Shown: positions 25,851 through 35,424, counted from the first letter of the stretch. The stretch is DNA of 64,000 bases from Streptomyces fodineus (GCF_001735805.1 NZ_CP017248.1:3906001-3970000); one strand, 5' to 3'. The notes: generated by a model not told the origin, from the sequence alone. Program-made: numbers and translations.

Positions 25851-27389
25851 ATGGCAACTGTCACTCAGAATCCTCGGCGGTGGTGGGCTCTCGGGGCCCT
25901 GGTCGCGAGCATGCTCACGCTCGGTTTCGACATGACGATCCTCAACGTGGCGCTGCCGACCATGGCCGGCCGGCTCGGCGCCACCACCGGCCAGCAGCAG
26001 TGGATGGCGGACGCGTACGTCGTCGTCTTCGCCGCGCTGATGCTGCCCGCCGGACTCCTCGGCGACCGGTTCGGCCGGCGCCGGATGCTGATCGCCGGGC
26101 TCGGCGTCTTCCTGGCCGGCTCCCTGCTGGGCGCGCTGGCCGGGGACGTGAACTGGGTCGTGGCGGCCCGGGCGTTCATGGGCATCGGCGGCGCGTTCGT
26201 CACCCCGCTCGCCCTGTCCGTGCTGCCCTCGCTCTTCAGCCCCGACGAGCGCACCAAGGCCGTCGGCATCATGTCGGCCGCCTCCGCGCTCGGCATGCCG
26301 CTCGGCCCGATCATCGGCGGCTGGCTGCTCGACCACTTCTGGTGGGGCTCGGTCTTCCTGGTCAACGTCCCGATGGCCGCGATCGGCATCGCCGCCTGCG
26401 TCTTCCTGCTCCCCGAGACCAGCGACCCCGCCTCCCCCGCCGTCGACCTCGTGTCCACCGCGCTCACCGCGACCGGCCTCGCCGCCCTCATCTACGCGAT
26501 CATCGAGGCCCCCGACCGCGGCTGGGGCGACGCGCTGGTGCTGGCCATGTTCGGCGCGGCGGCGGTACTGCTCACCGCGCTGGTGCTGCGCGAGCGCCGG
26601 GCCGCGCGCCCCATGCTCGACATGACGCTGCTGGCCCACCGCGGCTTTCTGTTCAACACGCTCGCCGCGACCCTGGTGATGTTCGTCCTGTCGGGCCTGA
26701 TGTTCGTGCTGCCCCCGTATCTCCAGGCCGTCCTCGGCCATGACGCCCTCGGCACCGGTCTGCGGCTGCTGCCGCTGATGGGCGGACTGCTGGTCGCCGC
26801 CCGGGGCGCGCAGCCGGTCGTCGCACGGTTCGGTGCGCGGGCCGTGGTGAGCGCCGGACTGGTGGTGCTGGCCTTCGCCGCACTGCTCGGCAGCCGTACG
26901 ACGACCGGCTCCGGCTACGGCTACACCGCGCTGTGGCTCACGATCACCGGCGTCGGCTTCGGTTTCTCCGTCGTACCCGCGATGGACGGCGCCCTCGGCA
27001 CCCTGCCCCGCGACCGGGCCGGCAGCGGCTCGGGCCTGCTCATGACGCTCCGCCAGGTCGGCGGCGCGATCGGCATCGCCCTGCTCGGCAGCCTGCTCTC
27101 CGGCGCCTTCCGCGACCGGCTCGATGTCACGGGGCTGCCGCCACAGGCCGCGCACACCGCCGGTGACTCGGTGGTCGCCGCGCACCTGACCGGCGAGAAG
27201 CTCGGCTCGGCCCGTCTCCTCGCCTCCGCGAACAGCGCGTACGTCCACGGCATGGGCGTGGTCCTGCTGGTGTGCGGCATCGCGGCGCTCGCCGCGGCGC
27301 TGCCGGCGGCGGCCTTCCTGCCGCGGGCGACGCCCACGCAGGGCGCCGCACCCGAGATGGTGGCCGCCCCGGAGGATGCCCGACAATGA
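25851..27389 (+). CDS. MFS drug-type exporter, DHA2 (14-TM) family
   Basis: 512-residue transporter with about 14 membrane helices, using the proton gradient to export small molecules. Signatures are the motif A loop GDRFGRRRMLIAG, motif B-like RAFMGIGGA and motif C-like ALGMPLGPIIGG. DHA2 members include multidrug and antiseptic exporters. It is followed by an overlapping TetR regulator gene (ATGA junction), a standard efflux pair in which the exported compound is usually also the inducer. Confidence 0.93.
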   Translation: MATVTQNPRRWWALGALVASMLTLGFDMTILNVALPTMAGRLGATTGQQQWMADAYVVVFAALMLPAGLLGDRFGRRRMLIAGLGVFLAGSLLGALAGDVNWVVAARAFMGIGGAFVTPLALSVLPSLFSPDERTKAVGIMSAASALGMPLGPIIGGWLLDHFWWGSVFLVNVPMAAIGIAACVFLLPETSDPASPAVDLVSTALTATGLAALIYAIIEAPDRGWGDALVLAMFGAAAVLLTALVLRERRAARPMLDMTLLAHRGFLFNTLAATLVMFVLSGLMFVLPPYLQAVLGHDALGTGLRLLPLMGGLLVAARGAQPVVARFGARAVVSAGLVVLAFAALLGSRTTTGSGYGYTALWLTITGVGFGFSVVPAMDGALGTLPRDRAGSGSGLLMTLRQVGGAIGIALLGSLLSGAFRDRLDVTGLPPQAAHTAGDSVVAAHLTGEKLGSARLLASANSAYVHGMGVVLLVCGIAALAAALPAAAFLPRATPTQGAAPEMVAAPEDARQ

Positions 27390-28030
27390 CCTTCATGACG
27401 GCCGCACGTTCCCCCCTCACCCCCGCCGGCAACCCCCGCCCCGGCCTGCGCGAACGCAAGAAGATCAAGACCCGGGAGGCGATCCGCGCCGCCACCTACG
27501 CGCTGATCAAGGAACAGGGGTACGACGCCACGACGATCGACCAGATCGCCGAGCGCGCCGAGGTGTCGCCGTCGACCGTCTTCCGGTACTTCCCGACCAA
27601 GGAGGACATCGTCCTCACGGACGAGTACGACCTGCTGATGGTCGAGGAGTTGCGCTCCCGGCCCGCCGAGGAGTCGTGGATGGACTCACTGCGGCATGTG
27701 ATGCACAAGGCCCTCGACGCGAGCATGGCCGAGGACCCCGAGGTGGTGCGCATCCGGACGCACCTCGGGGTGCAGGTCCCCGCCGTCCGCTCCCGGATGT
27801 TCGAGAGCATGTCGGAGACCGGCCGCATGCTCCGTGCGGCCCTCGCCGAACGGGCCGGTCTGGACCCCGACGGCCTCGAGGTCCGCGTCTACGCGATGTC
27901 CCTCATCGGCGGGCTGATGGAGGTCTCCATGTACTGGGCGGAGAACGACTTCGAGGGCGATCTCGGCGCCCTCATGGACCGGGCCCTGGACGTGCTGGAG
28001 CAGGGCCTGCCCCGCACCGAAAACCACTGA
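27386..28030 (+). CDS. TetR-family regulator of the MFS exporter
   Basis: 214-residue regulator. The N-terminal helix-turn-helix is clear (TREAIRAATYALIKEQGYDATTIDQIAERAEVSPSTVFRYFPTKEDIV in outline, about residues 30-78), followed by an all-helical ligand-binding domain. The ATG at 27386 overlaps the exporter stop and has GGAGG upstream. It most likely represses its own operon via the TCTCA/TGAGA site. Confidence 0.92.
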   Translation: MTFMTAARSPLTPAGNPRPGLRERKKIKTREAIRAATYALIKEQGYDATTIDQIAERAEVSPSTVFRYFPTKEDIVLTDEYDLLMVEELRSRPAEESWMDSLRHVMHKALDASMAEDPEVVRIRTHLGVQVPAVRSRMFESMSETGRMLRAALAERAGLDPDGLEVRVYAMSLIGGLMEVSMYWAENDFEGDLGALMDRALDVLEQGLPRTENH

Positions 28031-28063
28031 GGTGGCGGCGGCCCGGCGTGCGATGCTGACGGG

Positions 28064-28786
28064 GTGAACGCAGTCGAGATCCACGTCGAAGTCGCCCCCG
28101 CCCTGCATCTGTTCGTGCCGGCGGCCCGGCGCACCGGCGCCACCCCGCTCGGCACCGACGGCGTCTCGACGCTCGGCCATGTCATCGAGTCCCTCGGCGT
28201 CCCGCTCACCGAGGTCGGCGCGCTGGTCGTGGACGGCCGCGAGGTGCCGGTCTCGCACATCCCGCAGGCGGGCGAGACGGTGCGGGTACGGCCCGTCGAC
28301 CGCCCCCAGCGGGTCCCGGGCGCGCCGCTCCGCTTCCTCCTCGACGTCCACCTGGGCACCCTGGCGCGCCGCCTGCGCCTGCTCGGCGTGGACACGGCAT
28401 ACGAGTCGACGGACATCGGCGACGCGGCGCTGGCCGCCCGCTCGGCGGCCGAGAAACGGGTCATGCTCAGCCGCGACCGGGGCCTGCTGCGCCGACGGGA
28501 ACTCTGGGCCGGCGCCTTCGTCTACAGCACCCGCCCCGACGACCAGCTGCCCGACGTCCTCGATCGCTTCGCCCCCGACCTCCACCCCTGGACCCGCTGC
28601 ACCGCCTGCAACGGCCTGCTCAGACGAGCGACCAAGGAAGAGGTCGCCGACCAGCTCGAACACGGCACCCGACGCTCCTACGACGTCTTCGCCCAGTGCA
28701 CCGAGTGCGGCCGCGCGTACTGGAAGGGCGCGCACCACGACCAGTTGGAGGCCATCGTGGAGCGCGCCCTGACACAGCATGGCTAA
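28064..28786 (+). CDS. Mut7-C RNase-domain protein with ubiquitin-like N-terminus
   Basis: 240-residue protein starting with GTG. Residues 1-85 form a ThiS/MoaD-like beta-grasp domain (DGREVPVSHIPQAGETVRVRPV). Residues 90-235 are the Mut7-C domain (PIN-like nuclease core, RFLLDVHLGTLARRLRLLG and MLSRDRGLLRRRE, with conserved Asp) and carry a zinc ribbon of two CxxC pairs (CTACNG, CTECGR). The family is widespread; a role in RNA cleavage is predicted from structure-based families, not proven here. Confidence 0.88.
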   Translation: MNAVEIHVEVAPALHLFVPAARRTGATPLGTDGVSTLGHVIESLGVPLTEVGALVVDGREVPVSHIPQAGETVRVRPVDRPQRVPGAPLRFLLDVHLGTLARRLRLLGVDTAYESTDIGDAALAARSAAEKRVMLSRDRGLLRRRELWAGAFVYSTRPDDQLPDVLDRFAPDLHPWTRCTACNGLLRRATKEEVADQLEHGTRRSYDVFAQCTECGRAYWKGAHHDQLEAIVERALTQHG

Positions 28787-31179
28787 CGCCTGCTCGTATC
28801 ACCCCTGTCGCAGGTGATTCCGTTGCGGTTCCGGTCCAGCCCCAGCGGATCGTCACCGCCGTTCACCTTCAGCCGGCCGTAGTCGTTCTGCCGGAGCCAG
28901 GCACACCGGGCAGCCGTCGTCTTGTTCACCTCCGGCGGGAACACCGTCGGCACGCACACGTTGGCCGAGCCGTAGTGCCGGTCGCAGCCGGAGATGGTCG
29001 GGCTGACCTGCTGTGACGTCCGCTTCTTGGCGGGGCCGGAGACCGTGCCGGACAGGGAGTCGGCGAAGGCGTGGATGTGCGGGGACGCCGCGGTGAGGGC
29101 CGTCGGGCCCGTCAGGTGGACCCACTTGGCCACCGACGGCACCCCGTTGGCGTCGACCGCGAAGAGCATGTACCAGCCGGGCGGGGCGAGGTTCGGGTTG
29201 TTCGTGACGTTCAGGTCGACGTTGTCGCCGTCCACCGACAGCGGCAGATCCACGAAGCGCTGGTTCGGGTCGGAGGAGTGAGTGACGGCTGCCGGACGGA
29301 TCAACTCCGCCTTGGCGATGGGGCGGTCGACGGTGATCCGCTGGGTGTCGCCGTACTTCCACTCCTGGTTGATCACCGAGGTGATCGTGGGACGCGTGCC
29401 CTTGTACAGGTACGGCGGGGTGTAGATCGACACGTTGTGGTTCCAGGTGCCGTTGCCGGGGTTGTCGCCGGTCGCCATCACCCGGCCGTCGGGCAGCAGG
29501 AACGCCGAGGAGTGGTAGCCGCGGGACTCGGGGTCGGCCGCGACCGGGTCGAAGGTGTTCGTGGACGGGTCGTAGAGCGAGGACTCGTAGACCGGGTTGG
29601 CCCGGTTGTGCAGGGCACCGCCGGTCTCCAGCACCTTGCCGTCGGGCAGCAGGACCGCGGAGACGTACATCTTGCCCTGGTTGCCGGTCTCCGGCTGGGG
29701 CCCGCCGCCGAGGTCGACGGTGCCCTGCGGGACCGGCGGCCCGGCGACGTACGACGGGTTCGCCTGCTTGAGGTCGATCAGGTCGGTCAGGCGGTTCGCG
29801 TCCGGGTTGGAGTCGATGTTGCCGCCGCCGATGGTGAGGACCCTCTGGTCCTGCGCGGGAGGCAGCAGGACGCTCGCCGACTGGTCGCGCTCGTCCTTGT
29901 TCTGCAGCCCCGGGATCTGGGTGACCGTGTTGGCGCCGTAGTCGTAGATCGCCGAACCCGTGCCGGGGATGTTGTTGCCGAAGACATGGCTGCCCGAGTA
30001 GAAGAGGCGGCCGTCCTGCATCAGGATCATCGCCGGGTACAGGCCCCAGTACGACCAGGTCTGGTTGACCTGCGACAGCGGCAGCCACTGGTTCTGCGCG
30101 TAACTGAACTTCTCCGCGGTCACCGAACCGGTGGAGTCCTCGCGGAGTCCGCCGAAGGAAATGACGTCACCGTTGCCGAGCTCGGTCGCCGACGGGTACC
30201 AGTGGCCGTCGTTCAGGTCGTTGGTCTTGGTGTACGTCTCGGTCTTCGGGTCGAAGATGTAGGAGTCCTTGAACCCCTCGTAGCCGTGCCCGCCCACGAC
30301 CGGGTACGCCTTGTTGCCGCTGAGCACCAGTACCCGGCCGTCCTGCAACTGGACGTGCCCCGCGCAGAACATGTCCTTCGGGGTGGGGATGACCTTGTAG
30401 TCGCCCGTCGCCGGGTCGTACACCGCGCTGGTGAACGTGCCCGCGTTGAAGTTCTCCTCGCTGTTGCCGGAGCCCGCGATCAGCAGCACCTTGCCGTTGT
30501 CGAGGACCACGGAGTGCATGGAGCGGACCGGGTTCTGCGTCGGCAGCACCGACCAACTGCCGTTGGCGCACTGGTCGTTCGTGCCCGTGCACCGGGCCGG
30601 CGGCAGCGGGTCCGGGACCTGGTCCATGGTGTAGTCGTCGGTGGTCGCCGAGCCGGTGCCGTAGACGGAGACACCCCAGGTGATGCGGTCGGTGCCGGCC
30701 GGGACCTCGGGCGTGCGGACGGTGGCCTGCGTCCAGGCCGACGCCATGTCCAGGGTCTTGAGGTCGGTCCAGTACTGCCAGCCGGCGGTGGTGTCGTGCC
30801 GGAAGAGGGTGATGTTGGCGTCCGGGGTGCTGGTCTTGTACCAGAGTCCCAGGTCGTACTGCTTGCCGGCGCTCACCCCCGGCGCGCAGTCCGTCGACTC
30901 GGTGATCATCGCCTTGCGGTCGCCGGAGACCCGGCGGGTCAGCGTGACCTTCATGGCCGCGGATCCGGAGTGCGCGTCCGAGGTCGTCTCGAAGGTGAAG
31001 TCGTTGTCACCCCAGCCCGACTTCTCCCAGCAGTACGGCATGCCATCGCTGCCGGCGGTCTCGAAGCCGGGGTTCTTGATCAGGTTGGCGGCCTGTGCCG
31101 GCTGGGGCGCGGTCAGGAGCAGACCGGCGGTCAGGGCGCCCACCCCGGCCAGCGCGGTCCGTCTGCGGTACTTGCTCAA
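28783..31179 (-). CDS. Secreted copper-radical oxidase (galactose oxidase/GlxA-like) with calcium-binding tail
   Basis: 798-residue secreted oxidase. Residues 1-30 are a signal peptide; about 31-190 a carbohydrate-binding beta-sandwich; about 205-590 a kelch propeller; about 595-690 the galactose-oxidase C-terminal domain; and the tail ends in an excalibur-like DRNRNGITCD motif. The copper and radical residues are conserved: Cys272 (FCAG) and Tyr328 (HWYPS) for the thioether cofactor, Tyr555-His556 (RGYHS) and His634 (VTHSS). TTG 31179 overlaps the upstream stop and has GGAGGA. Such enzymes oxidise a polysaccharide alcohol to aldehyde, making H2O2. Confidence 0.88.
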   Translation of the reverse strand: MSKYRRRTALAGVGALTAGLLLTAPQPAQAANLIKNPGFETAGSDGMPYCWEKSGWGDNDFTFETTSDAHSGSAAMKVTLTRRVSGDRKAMITESTDCAPGVSAGKQYDLGLWYKTSTPDANITLFRHDTTAGWQYWTDLKTLDMASAWTQATVRTPEVPAGTDRITWGVSVYGTGSATTDDYTMDQVPDPLPPARCTGTNDQCANGSWSVLPTQNPVRSMHSVVLDNGKVLLIAGSGNSEENFNAGTFTSAVYDPATGDYKVIPTPKDMFCAGHVQLQDGRVLVLSGNKAYPVVGGHGYEGFKDSYIFDPKTETYTKTNDLNDGHWYPSATELGNGDVISFGGLREDSTGSVTAEKFSYAQNQWLPLSQVNQTWSYWGLYPAMILMQDGRLFYSGSHVFGNNIPGTGSAIYDYGANTVTQIPGLQNKDERDQSASVLLPPAQDQRVLTIGGGNIDSNPDANRLTDLIDLKQANPSYVAGPPVPQGTVDLGGGPQPETGNQGKMYVSAVLLPDGKVLETGGALHNRANPVYESSLYDPSTNTFDPVAADPESRGYHSSAFLLPDGRVMATGDNPGNGTWNHNVSIYTPPYLYKGTRPTITSVINQEWKYGDTQRITVDRPIAKAELIRPAAVTHSSDPNQRFVDLPLSVDGDNVDLNVTNNPNLAPPGWYMLFAVDANGVPSVAKWVHLTGPTALTAASPHIHAFADSLSGTVSGPAKKRTSQQVSPTISGCDRHYGSANVCVPTVFPPEVNKTTAARCAWLRQNDYGRLKVNGGDDPLGLDRNRNGITCDRGDTSRR

Positions 31180-32339
31180 GCGGCTCTCCTCCGGTGGGTA
31201 CGTCGCGGGAGATAGACCAGCGCCTCGGTTCCGACGAAGCGCAGGACGAACGTCAGGACCAGCGCGAGCGCGGTGGCAGGCAGGGCGCCCATGCCGAACC
31301 GCCCGACGAGCAGGGCGATCAGCGGGATGCGGAGCACCAGGTCGGCGTTGGCGAGCAGCGCGAACCGGCCGAGCCGGTCCCACCAGCGGCGGTGCGCCCG
31401 CCGGTCGCGGAACAGCAGCTGCTCGATGAGCACGAAGTTCCAGGCGACCCCGAACTGGTTCGCGAGGATCTCGGCGGGCAGGTAGTGCAGCCCGAGGACG
31501 GTCAGCGCCCAGAGCCCGACGAGGTTCGGCACGAAGCCGCTCGCGCCGATCAGCCCGAAGCCGACCATGCGGGCGGCCGGGGAGGCGGTGCGCAGGCCCG
31601 CCAGGTGGCGCAGGAAGCGCAGGCCCTCCCGGGCGGTGGACTTGGACTCGCCCGCGAACCGGTCCTGGAAGACGAACGGCACCTCGGCGACCTGCCGGGG
31701 GCGGCTGCGTACGGCCAGTTCCAGCAGGATCTTGTAGCCGAGCGGCTTGAGCACGTCCGCCGTCACCGCGCTGCGCCGGATCGCGAAGAAGCCGCTCATC
31801 GGGTCGCTGATGCCGCGCAGCCCGCGCGGGAAGAGGGCCTTGGCCAGCCAGGTCGCGCCGCGCGAGACGGCCACCCGGTAGCCGCCGGCGAGCCCGGCCC
31901 GGCTGCCGCCGTCGATGTACCGGGAGGCGACGACGAGCCCGGCGTTCGTCCGCTCGCCGGTGGCCACCAGCTCCGGTACCAGGGACGGCGGGTGCTGGCA
32001 GTCGCCGTCCATGACGACGATCCAGTCCGAGGTCGCCGCCTTCAGTCCCTCGACGACCGCGCCGCCGAGCCCGCCGACGGGTTCCTCGCGGTGCAGTACG
32101 GCCACCGGGAACGGGCAGTCCCGGGCGGCCTGCCGGATCACCTCGGGGGTGTCGTCGGTGGAGTCGTCCACGAAGAGGACCTCGCAGGGCAGCCGGGCGG
32201 GCACCGACTCGGTGATCCGGTGCAGCAGCTGCCGGATGTTCGCGGACTCGTTGAACGTCGGTACGACGATGGTGACGGCGCCGGGTTCGGGGACCTCGAC
32301 GGCGTCGAGGCCCTGCGCCGGGGTGGTGTACTCGGTCAT
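31176..32339 (-). CDS. Polyprenyl-phosphate sugar synthase fused to GtrA-like membrane domain
   Basis: 387-residue two-domain protein. Residues 15-240 are a GT2 glycosyltransferase of the DPM1 type (VTIVVPTFNESANI, VVMDGDCQHPP, SRYIDGG, SDPMSGFFAIR). Residues 255-380 are a GtrA-like four-helix membrane domain (GFGLIGASGFVPNLVGLW). Such fusions make and possibly flip a polyprenyl-phosphate sugar. It overlaps both neighbours (ATGA and TTGA), so it should supply the lipid-linked donor for the adjacent GT39 enzyme. Confidence 0.9.
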   Translation of the reverse strand: MTEYTTPAQGLDAVEVPEPGAVTIVVPTFNESANIRQLLHRITESVPARLPCEVLFVDDSTDDTPEVIRQAARDCPFPVAVLHREEPVGGLGGAVVEGLKAATSDWIVVMDGDCQHPPSLVPELVATGERTNAGLVVASRYIDGGSRAGLAGGYRVAVSRGATWLAKALFPRGLRGISDPMSGFFAIRRSAVTADVLKPLGYKILLELAVRSRPRQVAEVPFVFQDRFAGESKSTAREGLRFLRHLAGLRTASPAARMVGFGLIGASGFVPNLVGLWALTVLGLHYLPAEILANQFGVAWNFVLIEQLLFRDRRAHRRWWDRLGRFALLANADLVLRIPLIALLVGRFGMGALPATALALVLTFVLRFVGTEALVYLPRRTHRRRAA

Positions 32340-33979
32340 CGGAGGCCTCCCCCGGTCTGGATCCGCCGGATCTCGATACGGTCCGGGCCGTTGCCGAACG
32401 TGACGACCGGTGTGGAGTGCCGGATCGCGTCCCGCACGTTGGGCAGGTCCTTGGCGTCGCGGCGGACGGTCGGCGAGGCGACGACGTAGTCGATGTCCCG
32501 CCAGCCGTGCGGCAGGGTCCGGGTGACAGCAGGGTCGAGGTCGGCCTTGTAGAACCAGATGGCGCCGAGCCCGGGCCGGTATCCGGCGTGCACGAGGTCC
32601 AGCCAGAGGGCGTCGTCGACGAGGACCCGGGTGTCCTTCGGGTCCGCGACCTTCGTGCCGAGCCAGTGGGAGGCCTGCCGGTAGGGCTGGTTGGCGTCGG
32701 CGGTGACGGCGGTGCGGTCGCCGTCGTACCAGTGCGGTACGACGTAGGCGCCGGCGGCGAGGGCGAGGACGGCGGCGAGCGCGTACCGGCCGCCGGTGAG
32801 GTAGCGCTTCTCGTTCTCGGTCCTGAAGCGGCGCAGCACCGCGTGGGCGACGGAGGCGGCGCCCCCGGCCAGCACCAGGGCGAGGAAGGGCAGCGCGCCG
32901 ATGACGTACATGGCGGGCAGATAGCCGCCCGGGCGCAGCGCCACCGCGGCCAGGACGGCGACCGTCAGCGCGGGGCCGGCGAGGGCGCGGGCGGTGACCG
33001 ACCAGCGCCAGGTGAGCAGCAGGAGCAGGGCTCCGGCGAGGCCGCCGAGGGGCAGGACGCGGTCGTAGTACAGCCAGGAGTGCAGGACGCCGTACGAGCC
33101 GGAGCCCTCGTCGAGGATGAATCCCGAGCCCGGCCGGGACATCTGGTACGTGATGCCGTCCCACAGGGACACATGCCCGGCGCCCGGGAACAGCTCGCCC
33201 TTCAGCAGCGCGAACAGCGGGTAGGAGAAGCCGATCAGGGCGCAGGCGGTGACGGCTCCGGTGAGGGCGAACTTGCGGGTGTCGCGGTGGCTGTTGCGCC
33301 ACATGGTGACGAACAGGGCCGGCAGGACGACCAGCATCGTCTCCTTGGTGAGCACGCCCGCGGCGGCGGCGAGGCCCGCGCCGAAGTGGTGCCACAGGTG
33401 GCGGCTGGGCGAGGCGGCGAGGCAGAACGCCAGCAGCAGCCACATCACGGCGATGTTGTCGAGGAAGATCTCCCGGCTGAGGACGACCGCGAGCGGGGAG
33501 AGCCCGAACAGGGCCATGCCGAGTCCGGCGGCCCAGCGGGGCAGGGAGAGGCGGCGGCCGAGGACGTAGACCAGGACCGCGCTGACCCCGGTGATCCCGA
33601 GCATGACGATCCGCATGGTGCCGACGGTCATCGAGCCGGGGCTGAGTGCCGAGGGGAGCCAGCCGAGCAGGGCTATCTGGATCCAGCCGAGCGGCGGGTG
33701 GTCGTACCAGTAGGTGTAGTGGGCCAGGCCCCGGCCCTGCTGGACGGCCCAGGCCTGGGCGAGATAGGTGCCCTCGTCGTCGCTGAGGGTCGGGTAGTCG
33801 GCGATGTTCCAGCCCTGGACGACGAGGATCGTCGTGAGCAGGGCACCACAGAGCAGCAGATCGGGACGGGAGGAGCGGAGCCGCGGCGGTTGGGTGCGGC
33901 CGGTCGAGGGCGTTTCGGGCGCAGGCGGGCGTAGCGCGGGGACCTTCGCTGCGGTCACCGCGGGAAGTGTGGAGGTCAC
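32336..33979 (-). CDS. GT39/ArnT-like membrane glycosyltransferase
   Basis: 547-residue multi-pass protein with about 11-12 helices and the N-terminal acidic loop SDDEGTYLAQAWAVQQG plus HPPLGWIQIALLG, typical of GT39/PMT/ArnT enzymes that move a sugar from a polyprenyl-phosphate donor to an exported acceptor. The GTG start at 33979 overlaps the stop of the upstream glycosyltransferase. The C-terminal exported domain (NQPYRQASHWLGTKVADPKDTRVLVDD) is usual for this group. Confidence 0.88.
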   Translation of the reverse strand: MTSTLPAVTAAKVPALRPPAPETPSTGRTQPPRLRSSRPDLLLCGALLTTILVVQGWNIADYPTLSDDEGTYLAQAWAVQQGRGLAHYTYWYDHPPLGWIQIALLGWLPSALSPGSMTVGTMRIVMLGITGVSAVLVYVLGRRLSLPRWAAGLGMALFGLSPLAVVLSREIFLDNIAVMWLLLAFCLAASPSRHLWHHFGAGLAAAAGVLTKETMLVVLPALFVTMWRNSHRDTRKFALTGAVTACALIGFSYPLFALLKGELFPGAGHVSLWDGITYQMSRPGSGFILDEGSGSYGVLHSWLYYDRVLPLGGLAGALLLLLTWRWSVTARALAGPALTVAVLAAVALRPGGYLPAMYVIGALPFLALVLAGGAASVAHAVLRRFRTENEKRYLTGGRYALAAVLALAAGAYVVPHWYDGDRTAVTADANQPYRQASHWLGTKVADPKDTRVLVDDALWLDLVHAGYRPGLGAIWFYKADLDPAVTRTLPHGWRDIDYVVASPTVRRDAKDLPNVRDAIRHSTPVVTFGNGPDRIEIRRIQTGGGLR

Positions 33980-35244
33980 GCAGGAACGTCCTCTCGGATG
34001 GGCTCGGCCGCGGTGAGGTGCGCGCCGACGTGCGTGGTCAACTCCCAGTCGTTGCGGCCGCGTTGCTCGCGCCAGACGGCACGGATGGCGGCACCGGCGA
34101 GGAGGACCTGGTAGAAGGGGCCGCCCACGATGAGCTTCACGTAGTGGACGAGGCGGACCTTCAGGCCGTACTGCTTGCCGAAGTCGTGCAGCCCGACCAC
34201 CTCGAAGACGAAGGTGACGGCGGCGGTGACCAGCGGCAGGAAGGTGAGGAAGGCGACCCCGACGGGCACGTCGAGGAGGAGCGCGACGGCCGCGTTGAGC
34301 GGGATGATCACGCCGGAGAAGGCCTGCATGAACGGGGTCATCAGGGTGTACCGGGCGAGCAACCGCTGCCCGAATCCCGGCAGCTGCTTCCAGTCCTTCT
34401 TCCGGTACACCTGGAGGAAGCCCTGGTTCCAGCGGGTGCGCTGCTTGAGCAGCGACATGAGCGAGCCCGGGGTCTCCTCCCTGGTCACCATGTCGGAGTC
34501 GTAGGCGACGACGACCTTCTTGCCGACACTGGAGAGGCGTACGCCCAGGTCGCAGTCCTCGGCGAGGCAGTCGGGGTCCCAGCCCTCCGCCTCCCTGAGG
34601 ACGTCGGTCCGTACGAAGACGGTGTTCCCGCCGAGCGGGATGAACCCCTTCTGCGCGTGCAGATGCAGCCGGGAGCGGAACCAGAAGAAGTACTCCAGGC
34701 AGTTGCGCAGGCTGTACCAGCTGGAGTGGAAGTTGATGAGCTGGACCCCGCCCTGCACGACATCCGCCCGCGTCGTCCGGAAGGCGTGGTCGACGTGGGC
34801 GAGCAGCTCCGGGTGGACCTGGTCCTCGGCGTCGAAGACCCCGACGACATCGCCGCGGCAGTGCGGCAGCGCCGTGTTCATGGCCTTCGGCTTGTTCTTC
34901 TTCTCGTGGGTGTCGACGACGACCCGCACGCGCGGATCGCGTGCGGCGGCCCTCTCGGCCACCTCCGTCGTCTCCGGGTCGTCGTGTCCGACGATCACGA
35001 TGACCTCGAAGTCGGTGTGCGTGGATTCCAGCAGCCGCTGGATGGTGTGGTCCAGCACCGCCTGCTCGTGCCGGGCGGGCAACAGCAGCGAGAACGACAG
35101 GTGTCCGTCGCCGTCCGGCCTGCCGAACCGGGTGGAGGCCAGCACCTCGGGCGTGCGCCAGGCGTGCATCTGCCACCACAGGGTGAAGGCCGCCATCCAG
35201 AACAGGGCCAGTGAGACGGCGGCGATGAAGACAGACGTGAGCAA
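33976..35244 (-). CDS. Processive GT2 glycosyltransferase, cellulose/hyaluronan synthase type
   Basis: 422-residue membrane glycosyltransferase with one N-terminal helix, a catalytic GT2 domain and about four C-terminal helices. The D,D,D,QxxRW set is complete: D111, DAED 138-141, ED 229-230 and QRTRW 268-272. This pattern belongs to enzymes that polymerise and translocate beta-glycans such as CslA. It starts with TTG at 35244 behind a G-rich site and heads the four-gene operon. The polymer made is unknown. Confidence 0.88.
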   Translation of the reverse strand: MLTSVFIAAVSLALFWMAAFTLWWQMHAWRTPEVLASTRFGRPDGDGHLSFSLLLPARHEQAVLDHTIQRLLESTHTDFEVIVIVGHDDPETTEVAERAAARDPRVRVVVDTHEKKNKPKAMNTALPHCRGDVVGVFDAEDQVHPELLAHVDHAFRTTRADVVQGGVQLINFHSSWYSLRNCLEYFFWFRSRLHLHAQKGFIPLGGNTVFVRTDVLREAEGWDPDCLAEDCDLGVRLSSVGKKVVVAYDSDMVTREETPGSLMSLLKQRTRWNQGFLQVYRKKDWKQLPGFGQRLLARYTLMTPFMQAFSGVIIPLNAAVALLLDVPVGVAFLTFLPLVTAAVTFVFEVVGLHDFGKQYGLKVRLVHYVKLIVGGPFYQVLLAGAAIRAVWREQRGRNDWELTTHVGAHLTAAEPIREDVPA

Positions 35245-35351
35245 AAAGATCCCCCCAGATCCCCAATTACCCCCTGTGCGGGCGACGTTGAGTAACCAAC
35301 CGTCGACCCGCAGTGGAGAGAGTAGGGGGGATCTGTGAAATGTGGGAGCTC

Positions 35352-35424
35352 TTCCGATAAATAGCTTGTTTCGGAACGGCGGTACGAGTAGTGGGATCTA
35401 TCCGAACACGTGCTCCGTTTCGGA
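35352..35424. promoter_or_regulatory. Two inverted repeats with related arms upstream of the glycan operon
   Basis: TTCCGA (35352-35357) pairs with TCGGAA (35371-35376), and TCCGAA (35401-35406) pairs with TTCGGA (35419-35424). The region is AT-richer than its surroundings and lies between the oppositely placed YyaL-type 3' end and the operon start. It looks like a pair of operators for one dimeric regulator. Confidence 0.5.
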
